Of a stretch of DNA of 64,000 bases, positions 1-8,400 are shown piece after piece. The notes beneath the pieces are model-generated. The model was not told the origin of the DNA, ran no database searches, and saw only the letters and a program-made list of their open reading frames with translations. The stretch's first letter is position 1. Each line of letters starts with the position of its first letter. Where the stretch lies: the NCBI GenBank assembly GCA_046160485.1, contig JBJXGV010000012.1, forward strand, positions 186,001 to 250,000, given 5' to 3'. Source of the stretch: JBJXGV01 sp046160485 (GTDB taxonomy: Bacteria; Orphanbacterota; Orphanbacteria; JBJXGV01). A program made the position numbers and the translations under genes.

Positions 1-1154
1 GAGGAGCGCACCCCCTCGTGAACCGCGGCGATCAGGCTCGTCGGATAGAAGTCAGGATAGGACGCTATGGGATTAGGACTCGTGGACGAGGCGGGCGGGG
101 CCGACTGCCTCAGGTGCACGCAGTTCGCGACCGTGTTCACATGTACCCGAAATCTTACGTTCAGTCCGATGTTGTCATCATGGACGTACACATACTCGAT
201 TCGTTCATCCTGGAACTCCACCTTCCCTGATGTCGGAGTGGGTGGCGCGCATTCTCGAAAGCCTGTGACGCAGATTGCGTGATGCCCCTTCGATTCGCCG
301 GTTTTCGGGTCTATCAGCTGTCCCACCGCTAGTGCTGGGTAGCCTGATCGAACCAAACAAGCGAGCATCGAGAGGAATCGAGTTCGTCCAAACGCGACGA
401 GCGGAACCTTCGATGGAAGCACGTTTGCTGTTGTGATCTCCCCCTGGGAAACGACTGGTGAAAGCCCGGATTCCTTTATGGCCTCGCAGAGCTGATAGAT
501 GTTGAGACCACCCGAAGGGAAGACGCGGGCGCCCAGTGACGCGGTGCGGTGAGCGTAGCGGGTAATATCGGCCGTCGTCGGGATTGCGTGATGTTCGTCG
601 AGAGCCGAGGAATGAAGCATCGTCCACACCGCTATTGTGGCGCACGCGCTCACCCTGGAATCCTGCTGCTGCCACGCGAGGCCCTTGACGTGGAATGTAA
701 TCCCGGCGAGGTGTGTCTCGTAGAGACGCGCTGGCGAGGTGATCCTCGGCAACGTCGGGTTACTCTCTGGATAGTGCACCAAGACGGTTCTTCCGAATGG
801 CGCATCAGGAATCGGCCGGAGCACGACGAAGCCCAAGTATGCGGCACGGAGATTGCTTTGCGTGCGCCAACCAGCCGCTACGGCGCGGCGAAGCCGGTCC
901 CGAGTGACTGCGGGACCAGAGAAGAAATGCAGGCGTCGGCAGGTATTCGGGTAGCCGCGCGAGCTGACCGCGTAAAACGTCGCGAAATCCGAAAGGTAGT
1001 CGCGGTCGAAATACAGCGGTTCCTCGACTACGGATGTGGCTCCAAGATCCTGCAGGTACGCCAATGTGTAGTCGCGCTGAAACCCCTTGGAGAGAACCCT
1101 GATCGGATTCGAGGCGTCGCTGAACCTGAAGAACCGGATTGGGTTTGCAGCCAC
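1..1154 (-). CDS. Papain-like (C39-like) cysteine peptidase-fold protein, 3' end outside window
   Basis: An open frame of about 384 codons runs from a GTG at 1154 off the left edge, so the C-terminus is missing. The N-terminal third has the pattern VEEPLYFDRDYL, RLHFFSG and YLGFVVLRPIP. The central part has CATIAVWTML and, about 130 residues later, GHHAICVTGF. A Cys at the head of a helix followed by a His-led strand is the layout of papain/C39-fold peptidases, so catalytic Cys and His are plausible. No signal peptide is seen. The start lies two codons after the stop of the upstream 75-residue gene and in the same frame, with no good ribosome site of its own, which suggests translational coupling. 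The fold assignment is by motif only; the substrate is unknown. Its place next to a restriction-type nuclease hints at a defence role. Confidence 0.6.
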   Translation of the reverse strand, partial: MAANPIRFFRFSDASNPIRVLSKGFQRDYTLAYLQDLGATSVVEEPLYFDRDYLSDFATFYAVSSRGYPNTCRRLHFFSGPAVTRDRLRRAVAAGWRTQSNLRAAYLGFVVLRPIPDAPFGRTVLVHYPESNPTLPRITSPARLYETHLAGITFHVKGLAWQQQDSRVSACATIAVWTMLHSSALDEHHAIPTTADITRYAHRTASLGARVFPSGGLNIYQLCEAIKESGLSPVVSQGEITTANVLPSKVPLVAFGRTRFLSMLACLVRSGYPALAVGQLIDPKTGESKGHHAICVTGFRECAPPTPTSGKVEFQDERIEYVYVHDDNIGLNVRFRVHVNTVANCVHLRQSAPPASSTSPNPIASYPDFYPTSLIAAVHEGVRS

Positions 1155-1160
1155 AGTTGG

Positions 1161-1388
1161 CTACAGAATCGGAGTACTCAGGATCTCGGGCGTCACCGTC
1201 GTCCGGAAAGCTTTGAGCTGCGCTTCGTCAGGCTGCGGCGAGGCCGTTACACGCTCGAGCCGAGCGACGAGATTGGTGGGAGGGGTCAGTCCTGCCACGC
1301 AGTCCCTCCAGCGATTCGCCGGCAGCGTCCACAGCGAATACGAGGCGATGACCGCGCCGTTCTCACTCTGCTTTTTTTGACTGTGCAC
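1161..1388 (-). CDS. Small unknown protein (75 aa) upstream of the papain-like gene
   Basis: The start is set by a strong ribosome site, GAGGAGGAGG, six bases before a GTG at 1388; an earlier GTG at 1427 has none. The product is soluble and basic at the N-terminus, with no recognisable domain; it includes SLWTLPANRWRDCVAGLTPP. Its TAG stop is in the frame of the next gene, whose GTG follows six bases later, so the two are probably co-translated. A short accessory or antitoxin-like partner of the peptidase-fold protein is possible, but nothing in the sequence proves it. Confidence 0.5.
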   Translation of the reverse strand: MHSQKKQSENGAVIASYSLWTLPANRWRDCVAGLTPPTNLVARLERVTASPQPDEAQLKAFRTTVTPEILSTPIL

Positions 1389-1443
1389 GATAGGCCTCCT
1401 CCTCAATTCTGATAACGACGGGATCACACCGCCACATCCGTTG

Positions 1444-1467
1444 GGTTGAACGGAGGAGGAATCAACC
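1444..1467. repeat. Inverted repeat upstream of the small gene
   Basis: GGTTGA at 1444-1449 and TCAACC at 1462-1467 form a perfect 6-bp inverted repeat around a 12-base purine-rich spacer. It lies about 55 bases upstream of the GTG at 1388 and downstream of the 1492-1800 frame. It could be an operator or a weak hairpin; no T-run follows on either strand. Confidence 0.3.
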
Positions 1468-1491
1468 GGGGACAGCGGCGACTTCAGTGAG

Positions 1492-1800
1492 TTATACCGC
1501 GCGCATCGAAAAAGTAAACTGAATTATACCACAATTGTTTGCATAAACGTAAAGCCGCCAGATCGGTTGACGTCGAGCGGAGACCACCAAGATGGAATGC
1601 GAGGACAAATCATTCGAAGCGAGCCGCACGCTTCCGCCTATTTCGATGACCACGCACCTTGGTTCCCTGCTCGTCACCTGCTGCCGCACGCGCGCGACGT
1701 CGCCATAGCGCATCCCCACGACGTCCTCCGCCTCGACCGTCGTCCCGTCCAGCGACTCGCGTTCCTTCTCGATGCAGGCGCGCGGGCCGAAAACGCACAC
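1492..1800 (-). CDS. Hypothetical protein (102 aa) following the DUF262 gene
   Basis: The frame begins with GTG four bases after the TAA of the GmrSD-like gene and has GC-rich third positions in its first half, like real genes here. The codon pattern weakens toward the end (ANNCGIIQFTF), where the DNA becomes AT-richer, so the C-terminus may be eroded. No domain, signal peptide or membrane segment is evident. Position suggests co-transcription with the nuclease. It may be a small accessory protein or a spurious frame. Confidence 0.35.
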   Translation of the reverse strand: MCVFGPRACIEKERESLDGTTVEAEDVVGMRYGDVARVRQQVTSREPRCVVIEIGGSVRLASNDLSSHSILVVSARRQPIWRLYVYANNCGIIQFTFSMRAV

Positions 1801-1803
1801 GCG

Positions 1804-3570
1804 TTACAGCAGCGTTTCAAACCCGCGCCGAATGATCGCGGCCATCGCTCGCCGGCGACTTTCGAGGAAGTCAGCGTACGGCATGTGCTCCCATTCATCG
1901 GGTAGCGCGTGCAGCTCGTGCATGGCTCGCCACTCGGCGGAAGAGAATCGTGTCCGGATTCCGGCAACATACTCGCTCGGGGGCTCGTCACTGATCGCGA
2001 TGTTCTCTGGCCACTCCAGCAGCGCGAAGTTTGCCATCTGATTAACGACCTTGAGATCGGTGACGCCGTTCCTCTCAAGCCACGCGCGGGGGAAGAGATG
2101 GTGTCGCTCAAGGGCCTTCTTGTTCGCCTTCGTCGTCGGATCGATCATCTCGGCGACCTTCTTGTGAGAGAACAGTACTGGCGCGCCCAGCCGGTTCTGA
2201 GCCGCGACGTACGCGAAGAGCTCGGGATTCCGTGCGGAGGAGTTATCAAGCGCTGCCGGAAGAGATATCGCCCAGAAGTCATTCGTCAGCTCGCGCGAGA
2301 TCAGATCGTCGAGCATTTGGAGGAGATCTCGTCCGCTGCCGAGATCCTTGATGCGGTTTAGATCGGCGTCCATCACTGTCTCGGGTGAACTTGTATAGCG
2401 ACCTGTGAGGCTGGTGAAGAAAAACCACCGGCCGACCGCCTTCTGTAGCTGATGCTCCGGAATCCCGTGACGGCAGCGCCCGAGCAAGTAGAACGCGTAC
2501 GCGTAGAGCAGCGCGTTTCGCGATGAGATCATCTCCGCGCTTCGAAATCCCGCACCGACCAGCGCGCTCAGGAACTGATGCCAGTGAGTGAGATCAAGCA
2601 CCCTCTCCTGCGCGTCCTTGAGCACCTGAAACTGCGCGTCGCGTCTCTCTGCGGAAAACGCTCCGGTGCCGAGATCCTTTCCGCGGAGGACCTGATACAC
2701 GCTTTTCAATCGCCCGCGACCGAACCCGAGCGCCACAGAAACTCGGAGCAGCTGATCCGGGTCCGGCTGGATGAAATGATTGAACGGGGAGGGCTTCGCG
2801 CCCGGTGCGAGCGGCTGGCGTGCTGCGCGGCAGAAGACTTCCAGCGCGCGTCGTCCGTCGTCCCAGAACACTGACAGCAAAGTGAGGATGAAGTCGGCTT
2901 GATTGAGCTTCACTCCCTCGCTGTTGATGCGAACGAAGATATCGGCCACCTGCTCCTCGTCCACGCTCGGCGCGATCTCGAGCGCGGTAAACGGGTACTT
3001 CTGCAGGTCAAAAAGACGGTCGAGATTGTGGCTCATGCGTTCTTCGGCTTCCTCGGAAAGCTCCGCCTTTTCTCGGAGCGACTGGAGGAATCCTTTGACC
3101 ATTTGATAGCTCGACTTGCCCGACGCCCACAGAGTCGAGATGTTCGGTATCCACTCCGGATCTCTGCGAATAGCGGCGTCAGCTACTTCGAATGTGCCGT
3201 CGCGCGGGCGGAACGCGATCTCGATGTGTCGCTCGCGATAGTCGTCATCCAGGACCTTCCGGCCACGAAACACGGCGTAGAGCGACGTAAGCCGCTGCTG
3301 GCCATCCACGATGAGCCGCTCGGGCACAGCGTGCTGCTTCGCGTCTGTGCCGATCTGCTTGACGCCGTTCGCTTGAGCGTTCTCCCAGAATAAGAAGTAC
3401 CCGACTGGGAAGCCTCGGTACATGGAATCGAAGAGGTCTCGCACTTTCGCGTTCGACCAAACGAACGGGCGCTGAATGTCGGGGAGTCCGATGTCGCCGA
3501 TGTCGATGTAATGGAGTAGACCGGAGAGATCATATTCCACGCGCTTGAAACAGGTCTTCAGTTCGCTCAC
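1804..3570 (-). CDS. GmrSD-type DUF262/DUF1524 restriction endonuclease
   Basis: The N-terminal DUF262 domain shows its signature blocks: DIQRPFVW near residue 27, GFPVGYFLFWE, and DGQQRLTSLYAV. These make the ParB-like nucleotide-hydrolysing pocket of GmrS/SspE/BrxU proteins. The C-terminal DUF1524 domain has an HNH-type nuclease core, RHHLFPRAWL followed by NQMANFALL and NIAISDEPPSEY. S and D halves are fused, as in single-chain type IV enzymes that cut modified phage DNA. The start is placed at GTG 3570 because family members begin close to the SELKTCFKRVEYDL stretch; an ATG at 3630 adds 20 residues unlike the family. It is about 588 residues, a normal length. Substrate specificity cannot be read from the sequence. 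Confidence 0.85.
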   Translation of the reverse strand: MSELKTCFKRVEYDLSGLLHYIDIGDIGLPDIQRPFVWSNAKVRDLFDSMYRGFPVGYFLFWENAQANGVKQIGTDAKQHAVPERLIVDGQQRLTSLYAVFRGRKVLDDDYRERHIEIAFRPRDGTFEVADAAIRRDPEWIPNISTLWASGKSSYQMVKGFLQSLREKAELSEEAEERMSHNLDRLFDLQKYPFTALEIAPSVDEEQVADIFVRINSEGVKLNQADFILTLLSVFWDDGRRALEVFCRAARQPLAPGAKPSPFNHFIQPDPDQLLRVSVALGFGRGRLKSVYQVLRGKDLGTGAFSAERRDAQFQVLKDAQERVLDLTHWHQFLSALVGAGFRSAEMISSRNALLYAYAFYLLGRCRHGIPEHQLQKAVGRWFFFTSLTGRYTSSPETVMDADLNRIKDLGSGRDLLQMLDDLISRELTNDFWAISLPAALDNSSARNPELFAYVAAQNRLGAPVLFSHKKVAEMIDPTTKANKKALERHHLFPRAWLERNGVTDLKVVNQMANFALLEWPENIAISDEPPSEYVAGIRTRFSSAEWRAMHELHALPDEWEHMPYADFLESRRRAMAAIIRRGFETLL

Positions 3571-3825
3571 GGCGTTCGCTTCGCTCCGGTATAGGTGATC
3601 TGGGGATCGTGCCAGAAAACACGCGCACATGTCACGGGTCCCCTGGAGATAGAGAGTTCAACCAGAGCAGAGGGTAGCACGCGGGGTGGACGAAGCGCAG
3701 CGTCAGCGTCCGGGCGTGGCCGAGTGTCGCGTAAAGTTGAAGTCAACGCGGGCACGGGGCTGGTTTGAGGCTGCGCGAGACCCATCAGTACGGCCGCAAC
3801 ACAATTTTGTGGCGATTAGGCCGCC

Positions 3826-3852
3826 TATTCACCGCTTGGCGTGCGGTGAATA
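3826..3852. repeat. Perfect 10-bp inverted repeat (hairpin)
   Basis: TATTCACCGC at 3826-3835 and GCGGTGAATA at 3843-3852 are exact reverse complements around the 7-base loop TTGGCGT. No T-run follows, so it is not a typical terminator. A related but degenerate AAGCGGTGATT occurs about 20 bases further on. It could be an operator, a processing site or the end of a small mobile unit. Confidence 0.5.
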
Positions 3853-3919
3853 ATACCGATAATCTCCGCAAGAAAAGCGGTGATTCGGGTCCATTCGGGC
3901 GGTGTCAGAACCGCCGTCC

Positions 3920-4066
3920 CTACGCGAGCAGAAGCTCCTCGACACCGGGCCATTTGGCGTCTGTCGGCATAAGTACTTTCCGCTCAAGCGCGAACGCGAG
4001 TTTGATCATGTGGGACGTCTCCCCCTTTTCAAGCGAATGCACTTCGCCTCGGACCGCGTGCAGCAG
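3920..4066 (-). pseudogene. Degraded copy of the short frame at 5194-5358
   Basis: Read on the minus strand this gives GEVHSLEKGE and, after a variable middle, KVLMPTDAKWPGVEELLLA before a TAG. The frame at 5194-5358 gives GEVHSLHTER and KILVPAEMERPEIADLLFG, so the two are clearly related. This copy has no ATG; an in-frame TGA lies at 4069-4067 and the only normal start is the GTG inside the conserved GEVHSL stretch. I read it as a truncated copy or remnant. The family is not recognised. Confidence 0.4.
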
Positions 4067-4301
4067 TCAGCACGCCCGCGAGGCTTTGCTGCCACGTAAC
4101 CGCTTGCGATCAAATCACAACCGCGACGCCACACCGAAAAGGAGAACTCGGCCGTTTTCGTGATTAGACTTCGCCTCGGGTGCGTGATTGCTCGTTACGC
4201 GCGGATCGAGCACTGATTTTCGCGTACGAATTAACGAGCCGGCGTGTGGGTTCCGCGATGCTCCGCTGCGAATGAATCCGACGTCGGAGTTCGCTTCGCG
4301 T

Positions 4302-4700
4302 CTACTTTCGCCCGCGCGATGCTGCGGAGATTGCGGGCCGCTCCTTGCCGAGAACGAGGATGCGCCCACGCCGATTTTGAGGGCGTCTGCGGATCGTGAT
4401 CTCGACGTCTTGGCCGAGAGCATTCAAGAATCGAAAGAGTCGATCTGAGGAGAAACCTCGGAGCTTCCCGCGGACGAGATCTGAAATGCTCGGCTGATCG
4501 ATTCCCAGAATCTTCGCGGCTTCGCTTTGAGTCAGGCCTCGTCGATCGATGATGCCCACGATCAGCACCGCGATGTCGGCCTTGGCCAGAGCCTCAGCGC
4601 TCTCCGGAATACCGAGATCCTCGAAGACATTTCCGCTGCTCCGGTGGATCTCTACGTCCTTGCTTCTAGTCTTCGTTCCGTTGCTTGGTCCACTCTTCAT
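4302..4700 (-). CDS. HTH_37/XRE-type antitoxin
   Basis: This 132-residue protein has a helix-turn-helix of the HTH_37 antitoxin kind: LTQSEAAKILGIDQPSISDL, then LRGFSSDRLFRFLNALGQDVEI, which is the usual C-terminal strand for operator or toxin contact. The start ATG at 4700 has GGAG seven bases upstream and overlaps the toxin gene by 35 bp. The toxin-first order is typical of the Gp49/HTH_37 (HigBA-like) pairs. It should neutralise the toxin and repress the operon through the palindrome at 5043-5060. The residues after the domain (about 30, RRPQNRRGR onward) are basic and of unknown role. Confidence 0.85.
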   Translation of the reverse strand: MKSGPSNGTKTRSKDVEIHRSSGNVFEDLGIPESAEALAKADIAVLIVGIIDRRGLTQSEAAKILGIDQPSISDLVRGKLRGFSSDRLFRFLNALGQDVEITIRRRPQNRRGRILVLGKERPAISAASRGRK

Positions 4701-5040
4701 GGCTTTTCTCCGCGTGCTTGAGACGCTCCTTGATTAGCTGAATGTCCTGCAGTGACGTCTTGATCCCCTTCTTCGACTTCTTCTGGAACGCATGGAGGAC
4801 ATACACGGCTTCCCTAAAGCGCACGGTGTAGACCGCCCGGTACGTGCCTCCGATGTCGTTCTCGACTACCTCAAGGACACTCCCTCCCCCAAATCCTTTC
4901 AGTGGCTTCGCATCGACATGCTTGCCGCCTTGCTGCGCAACGCGTAGAGCAAAACCCATCGTGTCCTTCACGTCTTCCGGGAATTCCCGGAGGTCCGCCA
5001 AGGACGAGCCCATCCAGATGAGTTGCTTGCCTGCGTCCAT
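4666..5040 (-). CDS. Gp49-like (DUF891/HigB family) toxin
   Basis: This 124-residue protein belongs to the phage-derived Gp49-like toxins of the RelE superfamily. Diagnostic pieces are FPEDVKDTMGFALRVAQQG near residue 20, KPLKGFGGGSVLEVVEND, YRAVYTVRF, and VYVLHAFQKKSKKGIKTS near the end, which supplies the basic residues used by ribosome-dependent mRNA interferases. The ATG at 5040 lies next to the operator palindrome. It overlaps the antitoxin start. Toxicity is inferred from the family, and the key residues of the fold look intact. Confidence 0.85.
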   Translation of the reverse strand: MDAGKQLIWMGSSLADLREFPEDVKDTMGFALRVAQQGGKHVDAKPLKGFGGGSVLEVVENDIGGTYRAVYTVRFREAVYVLHAFQKKSKKGIKTSLQDIQLIKERLKHAEKSHEEWTKQRNED

Positions 5041-5042
5041 AT

Positions 5043-5060
5043 TATGGCACTTCTACCATA
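5043..5060. promoter_or_regulatory. Operator palindrome of the toxin-antitoxin operon
   Basis: TATGGCA, a 4-base spacer CTTC and TACCATA form a 7-bp inverted repeat with one mismatch, three bases upstream of the toxin ATG. On the minus strand CATAAT, preceded by TG, resembles an extended -10 box, so a repressor bound here would block transcription. Autoregulation is the rule for this class of module; the site itself is read directly. Confidence 0.5.
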
Positions 5061-5193
5061 TCGGCACAACGCCCGTCCATGCTTTAGTCGCCTGCACGGA
5101 AAAAGTGCGTCTGGATCGCGTCAGACGACCACCGGCAACTCGCGCCAAGGACGGCGCGGAGCGGCTATTCTTCGTTGGTCTTCGGATCGGTGT

Positions 5194-5358
5194 TCATCCG
5201 CCCTGAAGTCCAAAGAGTAAATCTGCGATCTCGGGCCGTTCCATCTCCGCCGGCACAAGTATCTTCCCCGCACAGACAAACGGCACTTCGATCGAAGTCA
5301 GCGGCGACTCACGCTCGGTGTGAAGCGAATGCACTTCGCCTTGGACCCCCGCCACCAT
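5194..5358 (-). CDS. Small conserved-looking protein (54 aa) after dnaE2
   Basis: An ATG at 5358 opens a 54-codon frame containing GEVHSLHTER, VPFVCAGKILVPAEMERPEI and ADLLFGLQGG. It begins just beyond the hairpin terminator of dnaE2. The related frame at 3920-4066 shares the first and last blocks and has a nearly identical 20-base stretch around the GEVHSL codons, which argues that the family is real. No domain is recognised. The ribosome site is poor: GGGAG lies 12 bases upstream. Confidence 0.4.
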   Translation of the reverse strand: MVAGVQGEVHSLHTERESPLTSIEVPFVCAGKILVPAEMERPEIADLLFGLQGG

Positions 5359-5368
5359 CTTCAAAGAG

Positions 5369-5410
5369 AACTCCCGGTGTCTCCTCTGAGCGCCGGGAGT
5401 TTCTTTTTTT
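5369..5410. terminator. Intrinsic terminator at the end of dnaE2, possibly bidirectional
   Basis: AACTCCCGG at 5369-5377 and CCGGGAGTT at 5393-5401 form a perfect 9-bp stem. On the plus strand it is followed by TTC and seven Ts (5404-5410). On the minus strand it is preceded by the matching A-run and followed by CTCTTTG. It lies about 10 bases past the dnaE2 stop, so it most likely ends the lexA-imuA-imuB-dnaE2 transcript and insulates it from the other strand. Confidence 0.7.
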
Positions 5411-5420
5411 GCTTTTGTCG

Positions 5421-8400
5421 CTAGTGAAAATTGCGCGTCGTGGTTCCCTCGGGCTTGAAGAGAAAGCCGGGCTCCCAGAGGCGCTCCGCGATGAGATGAA
5501 TGACGCCGCTCTCCGACTGCACCTTGCCGCTGACGCCAAGCAGGAGTGCAGTGCGTGCGGCAACTGAGTAGCGCTCGAACACCTGCCGCCACACGACGAG
5601 ATTGACGAACCCCGTTTCATCCTCGAGCGTGTAGAACGTCACGCCGGTTGCGGTGCCCGGTTGCTGCCGGCAGATCGTCATGCCGACGTACTGCGTGCGC
5701 GCGCCGTCGCGCATCGCGTTGAGTTCGCGCGCCGTCGGGATGCGGCGGCTCGTCAGCTCGGGCCGAAGAGCGCGCATCGGGTGGCCGCGCGTCGAGTGGC
5801 GGCTCGTGCGGTAGTCCCAGAGGACTTGCTCGCCGGGGGAAAGCGAGTCGAACAGCGGCCCATTGGCGAGCGCTTCATGACCGCCCGGCATCGGGAGCGC
5901 GTCGCCCCCGCGGCGCACCGCCTCCTTCTCGGCCCAAATCGCATCGCGCCGCGACAAGTCGAAACACTCGAACGCGCCGGCTTGCGCGAGCTGCGCGAGC
6001 GCACTCTCGGAGAGGCGCGTGCGGCGTGTGAAGTCATCGAGGCTCTGGTAGGGACGCGGCGCGCGCGCCAAGAGGTCGTGCTCGCGCACGCCGAACCCTT
6101 GCACGTAGCGAAATCCCATCCGCACCGCGAGCGCCTTCTCGTCGCGCCGCTCGAGCGTGCACTCCCACGCGCTCTTGTTGACGTCGATCGGCAGGACGCG
6201 CAGGCCGTGCCGCTTCGCATCCTCGACGATCGTCGCCGGCGAATAAAAACCCATCGGCTGCGCGTTGAGGAGCGAGCACGTAAACGCCGCGGCGTGATGG
6301 CATCGCAGATACGCGGTGACGTACGCGATCAGCGCGAAGCTCGCGGCGTGCGACTCGGGGAAGCCGTATTCGCCGAAGCCGCGGATCTGAGCGAAGATGT
6401 TCTCCGCGAAATCCGGCGGGATACCATTCGCCGTCATCTGGCCGACGAGTTTGTCGTGATGCCGCTCGATGCGCCCGCTCGATTTCCACGCAGCCATGTC
6501 GCGCCGCAGTTGATCCGCCTCGCCCGGCGTGTAGCCGCCGACGAGTACCGCGATCTTCATCACCTGCTCCTGAAAAATCGGAACGCCGAGCGTCTTCTCG
6601 AGCACTCGCTTCAGACTCGGATGCGGATAGTCCGGCTTCTCCTCGCCGCTGCGCCGCCGCAGGTAGGGATGCACCATGTTCCCCTGGATCGGCCCGGGCC
6701 GAACGATCGCCACCTCGATCACGAGATCGTAGAAGGTGCGCGGCGCCAGGCGCGGCAGCATCGACATCTGCGCGCGGCTCTCGATTTGAAAGACGCCGAC
6801 CGTGTCGGCGCGCCCGATCAAATCGAACGTCGCCGCGTCGCCGCTCGGCGTCGTGGCCATCGACAGGTCGACGCCTTCGTGGCGGCGCATCAGATCGAAG
6901 CACTCGTGCACCTGCGTGAGCGCGCCGAGGCCAAGCAGATCGACCTTGAAGAGCCCGAGATCCTCGACGGAGTATTTGTCCCATTGGATCACCGTGCGCG
7001 CCTCCATCGTCGCGGGCTCGATCGGCACGAGCGTGTCGACCGGCTCATGACCGAGCAAGAACCCGCCGGGATGGATCGAGAGGTGGCGCGGGAAATCTTC
7101 GATCTCCTCGATGAGCCGCATGAGGTGTTCGTTGACGAGAGCGGCGCGATCGAGTCCGACGTGTTCGACATCCTCGCTTGCGAAATCGGCGAAGCGGCTG
7201 CCGAGCAGTTTCGAAAGCCTGTCGAGCGCAGTGAGCGGAAGGCCGAGCGCCTTGCCGACGTCGCGCACCGCGCTCCGCCCGCGATAACGAACGACGTTCG
7301 CGACCATCGCCGCGTGGCGGCGGCCGTAACGCGAGTACACCCATTGAATGACTTCCTCACGCCGGTTGTGTTCGATGTCGAGATCGATGTCGGGCGGTTC
7401 GGCGCGCTCGCGGCTTAGGAAACGCTCGAAGAGAAGATCGAGGCGCACCGGATCGACCGCGGTGATGCCGAGGCAATAACAAACAGCGCTGTTCGCCGCG
7501 CTGCCGCGCCCCTGGCAGAGGATATTGTTGTCGCGGCAGAACTCGACGATCTCGCGCATCGTGAGGAAATAGCCGCCGTAGTCGAGTTCGTGGATGAGCG
7601 CGAGTTCGCGCTCGAGCTGATTCATCGTGTCGGCCGGAATGCCATCGGCGTAGCGTGCGGCCGCGCCGCGCATCGTCAGCTCGCGCAGCCAGTCGATTTC
7701 GGTGGCGCCGGAGGGGACGCGTTCGGCCGGATAACGGTAGCGCAGCTCGGAGAGCGAAAATGCGCAGCGGTCGGCGATGTCGAGCGTGCGCGCGAGCGAC
7801 GCGGGGTCGTCCGCGAAAAGCTCGCGCATCGCGTGAGGCGACTTCAGCGCGTGCTCCGCGTTCGGCCGCAAGCGCGTCCCCGCTTCCGCGAGCGTGACGC
7901 CGTGGCGGATACACGTGAGGATGTCTTGCAGCGGCTGCCGCGCGGCCGTGTGATAGAGCACTTCGTTGCACGCGGCGACGAGCACACCCGCACGGTGCGC
8001 CGCGCTGCGCAACGCCGCTTCGTGCGGCTCTTCCGTGGCGCGCAGGTGGCGCGCGCAGAGAGCAGCGAGCCGGTCGCCGAACGCGTCGCGCAAACCGTGC
8101 AGCAGGTGCGGCGCGGCGCACAGCGCCACGAGGCCGCTCGCCGACTCGCAAACCTCGCGGACGGCGACCACCGAAGTTCCCTTCTCGCTGCGCAACCGGC
8201 CCATCGAAATCAGCCGGCAAAGATTTCCGTAGCCGGTGCGATCCTGCGCGAGAAGAACGACCGAGCCGCGCGGCACGCGCGCGCCGCACGGCTCTTCGCT
8301 CGTGCGCGGAGCGTTCGCCTTGCGCGACGCTCGCCTTAGGCGCGACGCATCCGCGTGTTCATCCCTCCGCGTCTCGCCGATGCTCACTTCGGCGCCGACG

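Larger units (their letters stand above)
3631..4301. other. Intergenic stretch with hairpin and short-frame remnant
   Basis: No convincing full gene is present between the nuclease start and the antitoxin stop. The stretch holds a perfect 10-bp hairpin at 3826-3852, a short minus-strand frame at 3920-4066 related to the one at 5194-5358, and a TTGACT at 3746-3741 (minus) that could be the -35 box of the nuclease gene, although no clear -10 follows. Base composition is more AT-rich than the window average, as expected for an acquired or non-coding segment. Confidence 0.5.

Noticed and set aside
1161..1163. In-frame TAG joining the 75-residue frame and the papain-like frame, as if read through
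   Set aside because: Each part has a usable start of its own (GTG with a strong ribosome site at 1388; GTG at 1154), so two coupled genes explain it without read-through or pyrrolysine.
3765..4163. Plus-strand frame of 132 codons in the accessory gap
   Set aside because: It has no ribosome site, no domain and Ser/Arg-rich content; the opposite strand holds the conserved short-frame remnant.
5661..7418. Long plus-strand open frame of 585 codons
   Set aside because: It is the complement of dnaE2; the Arg/Ala/His-rich translation is the usual shadow of a GC-rich gene.
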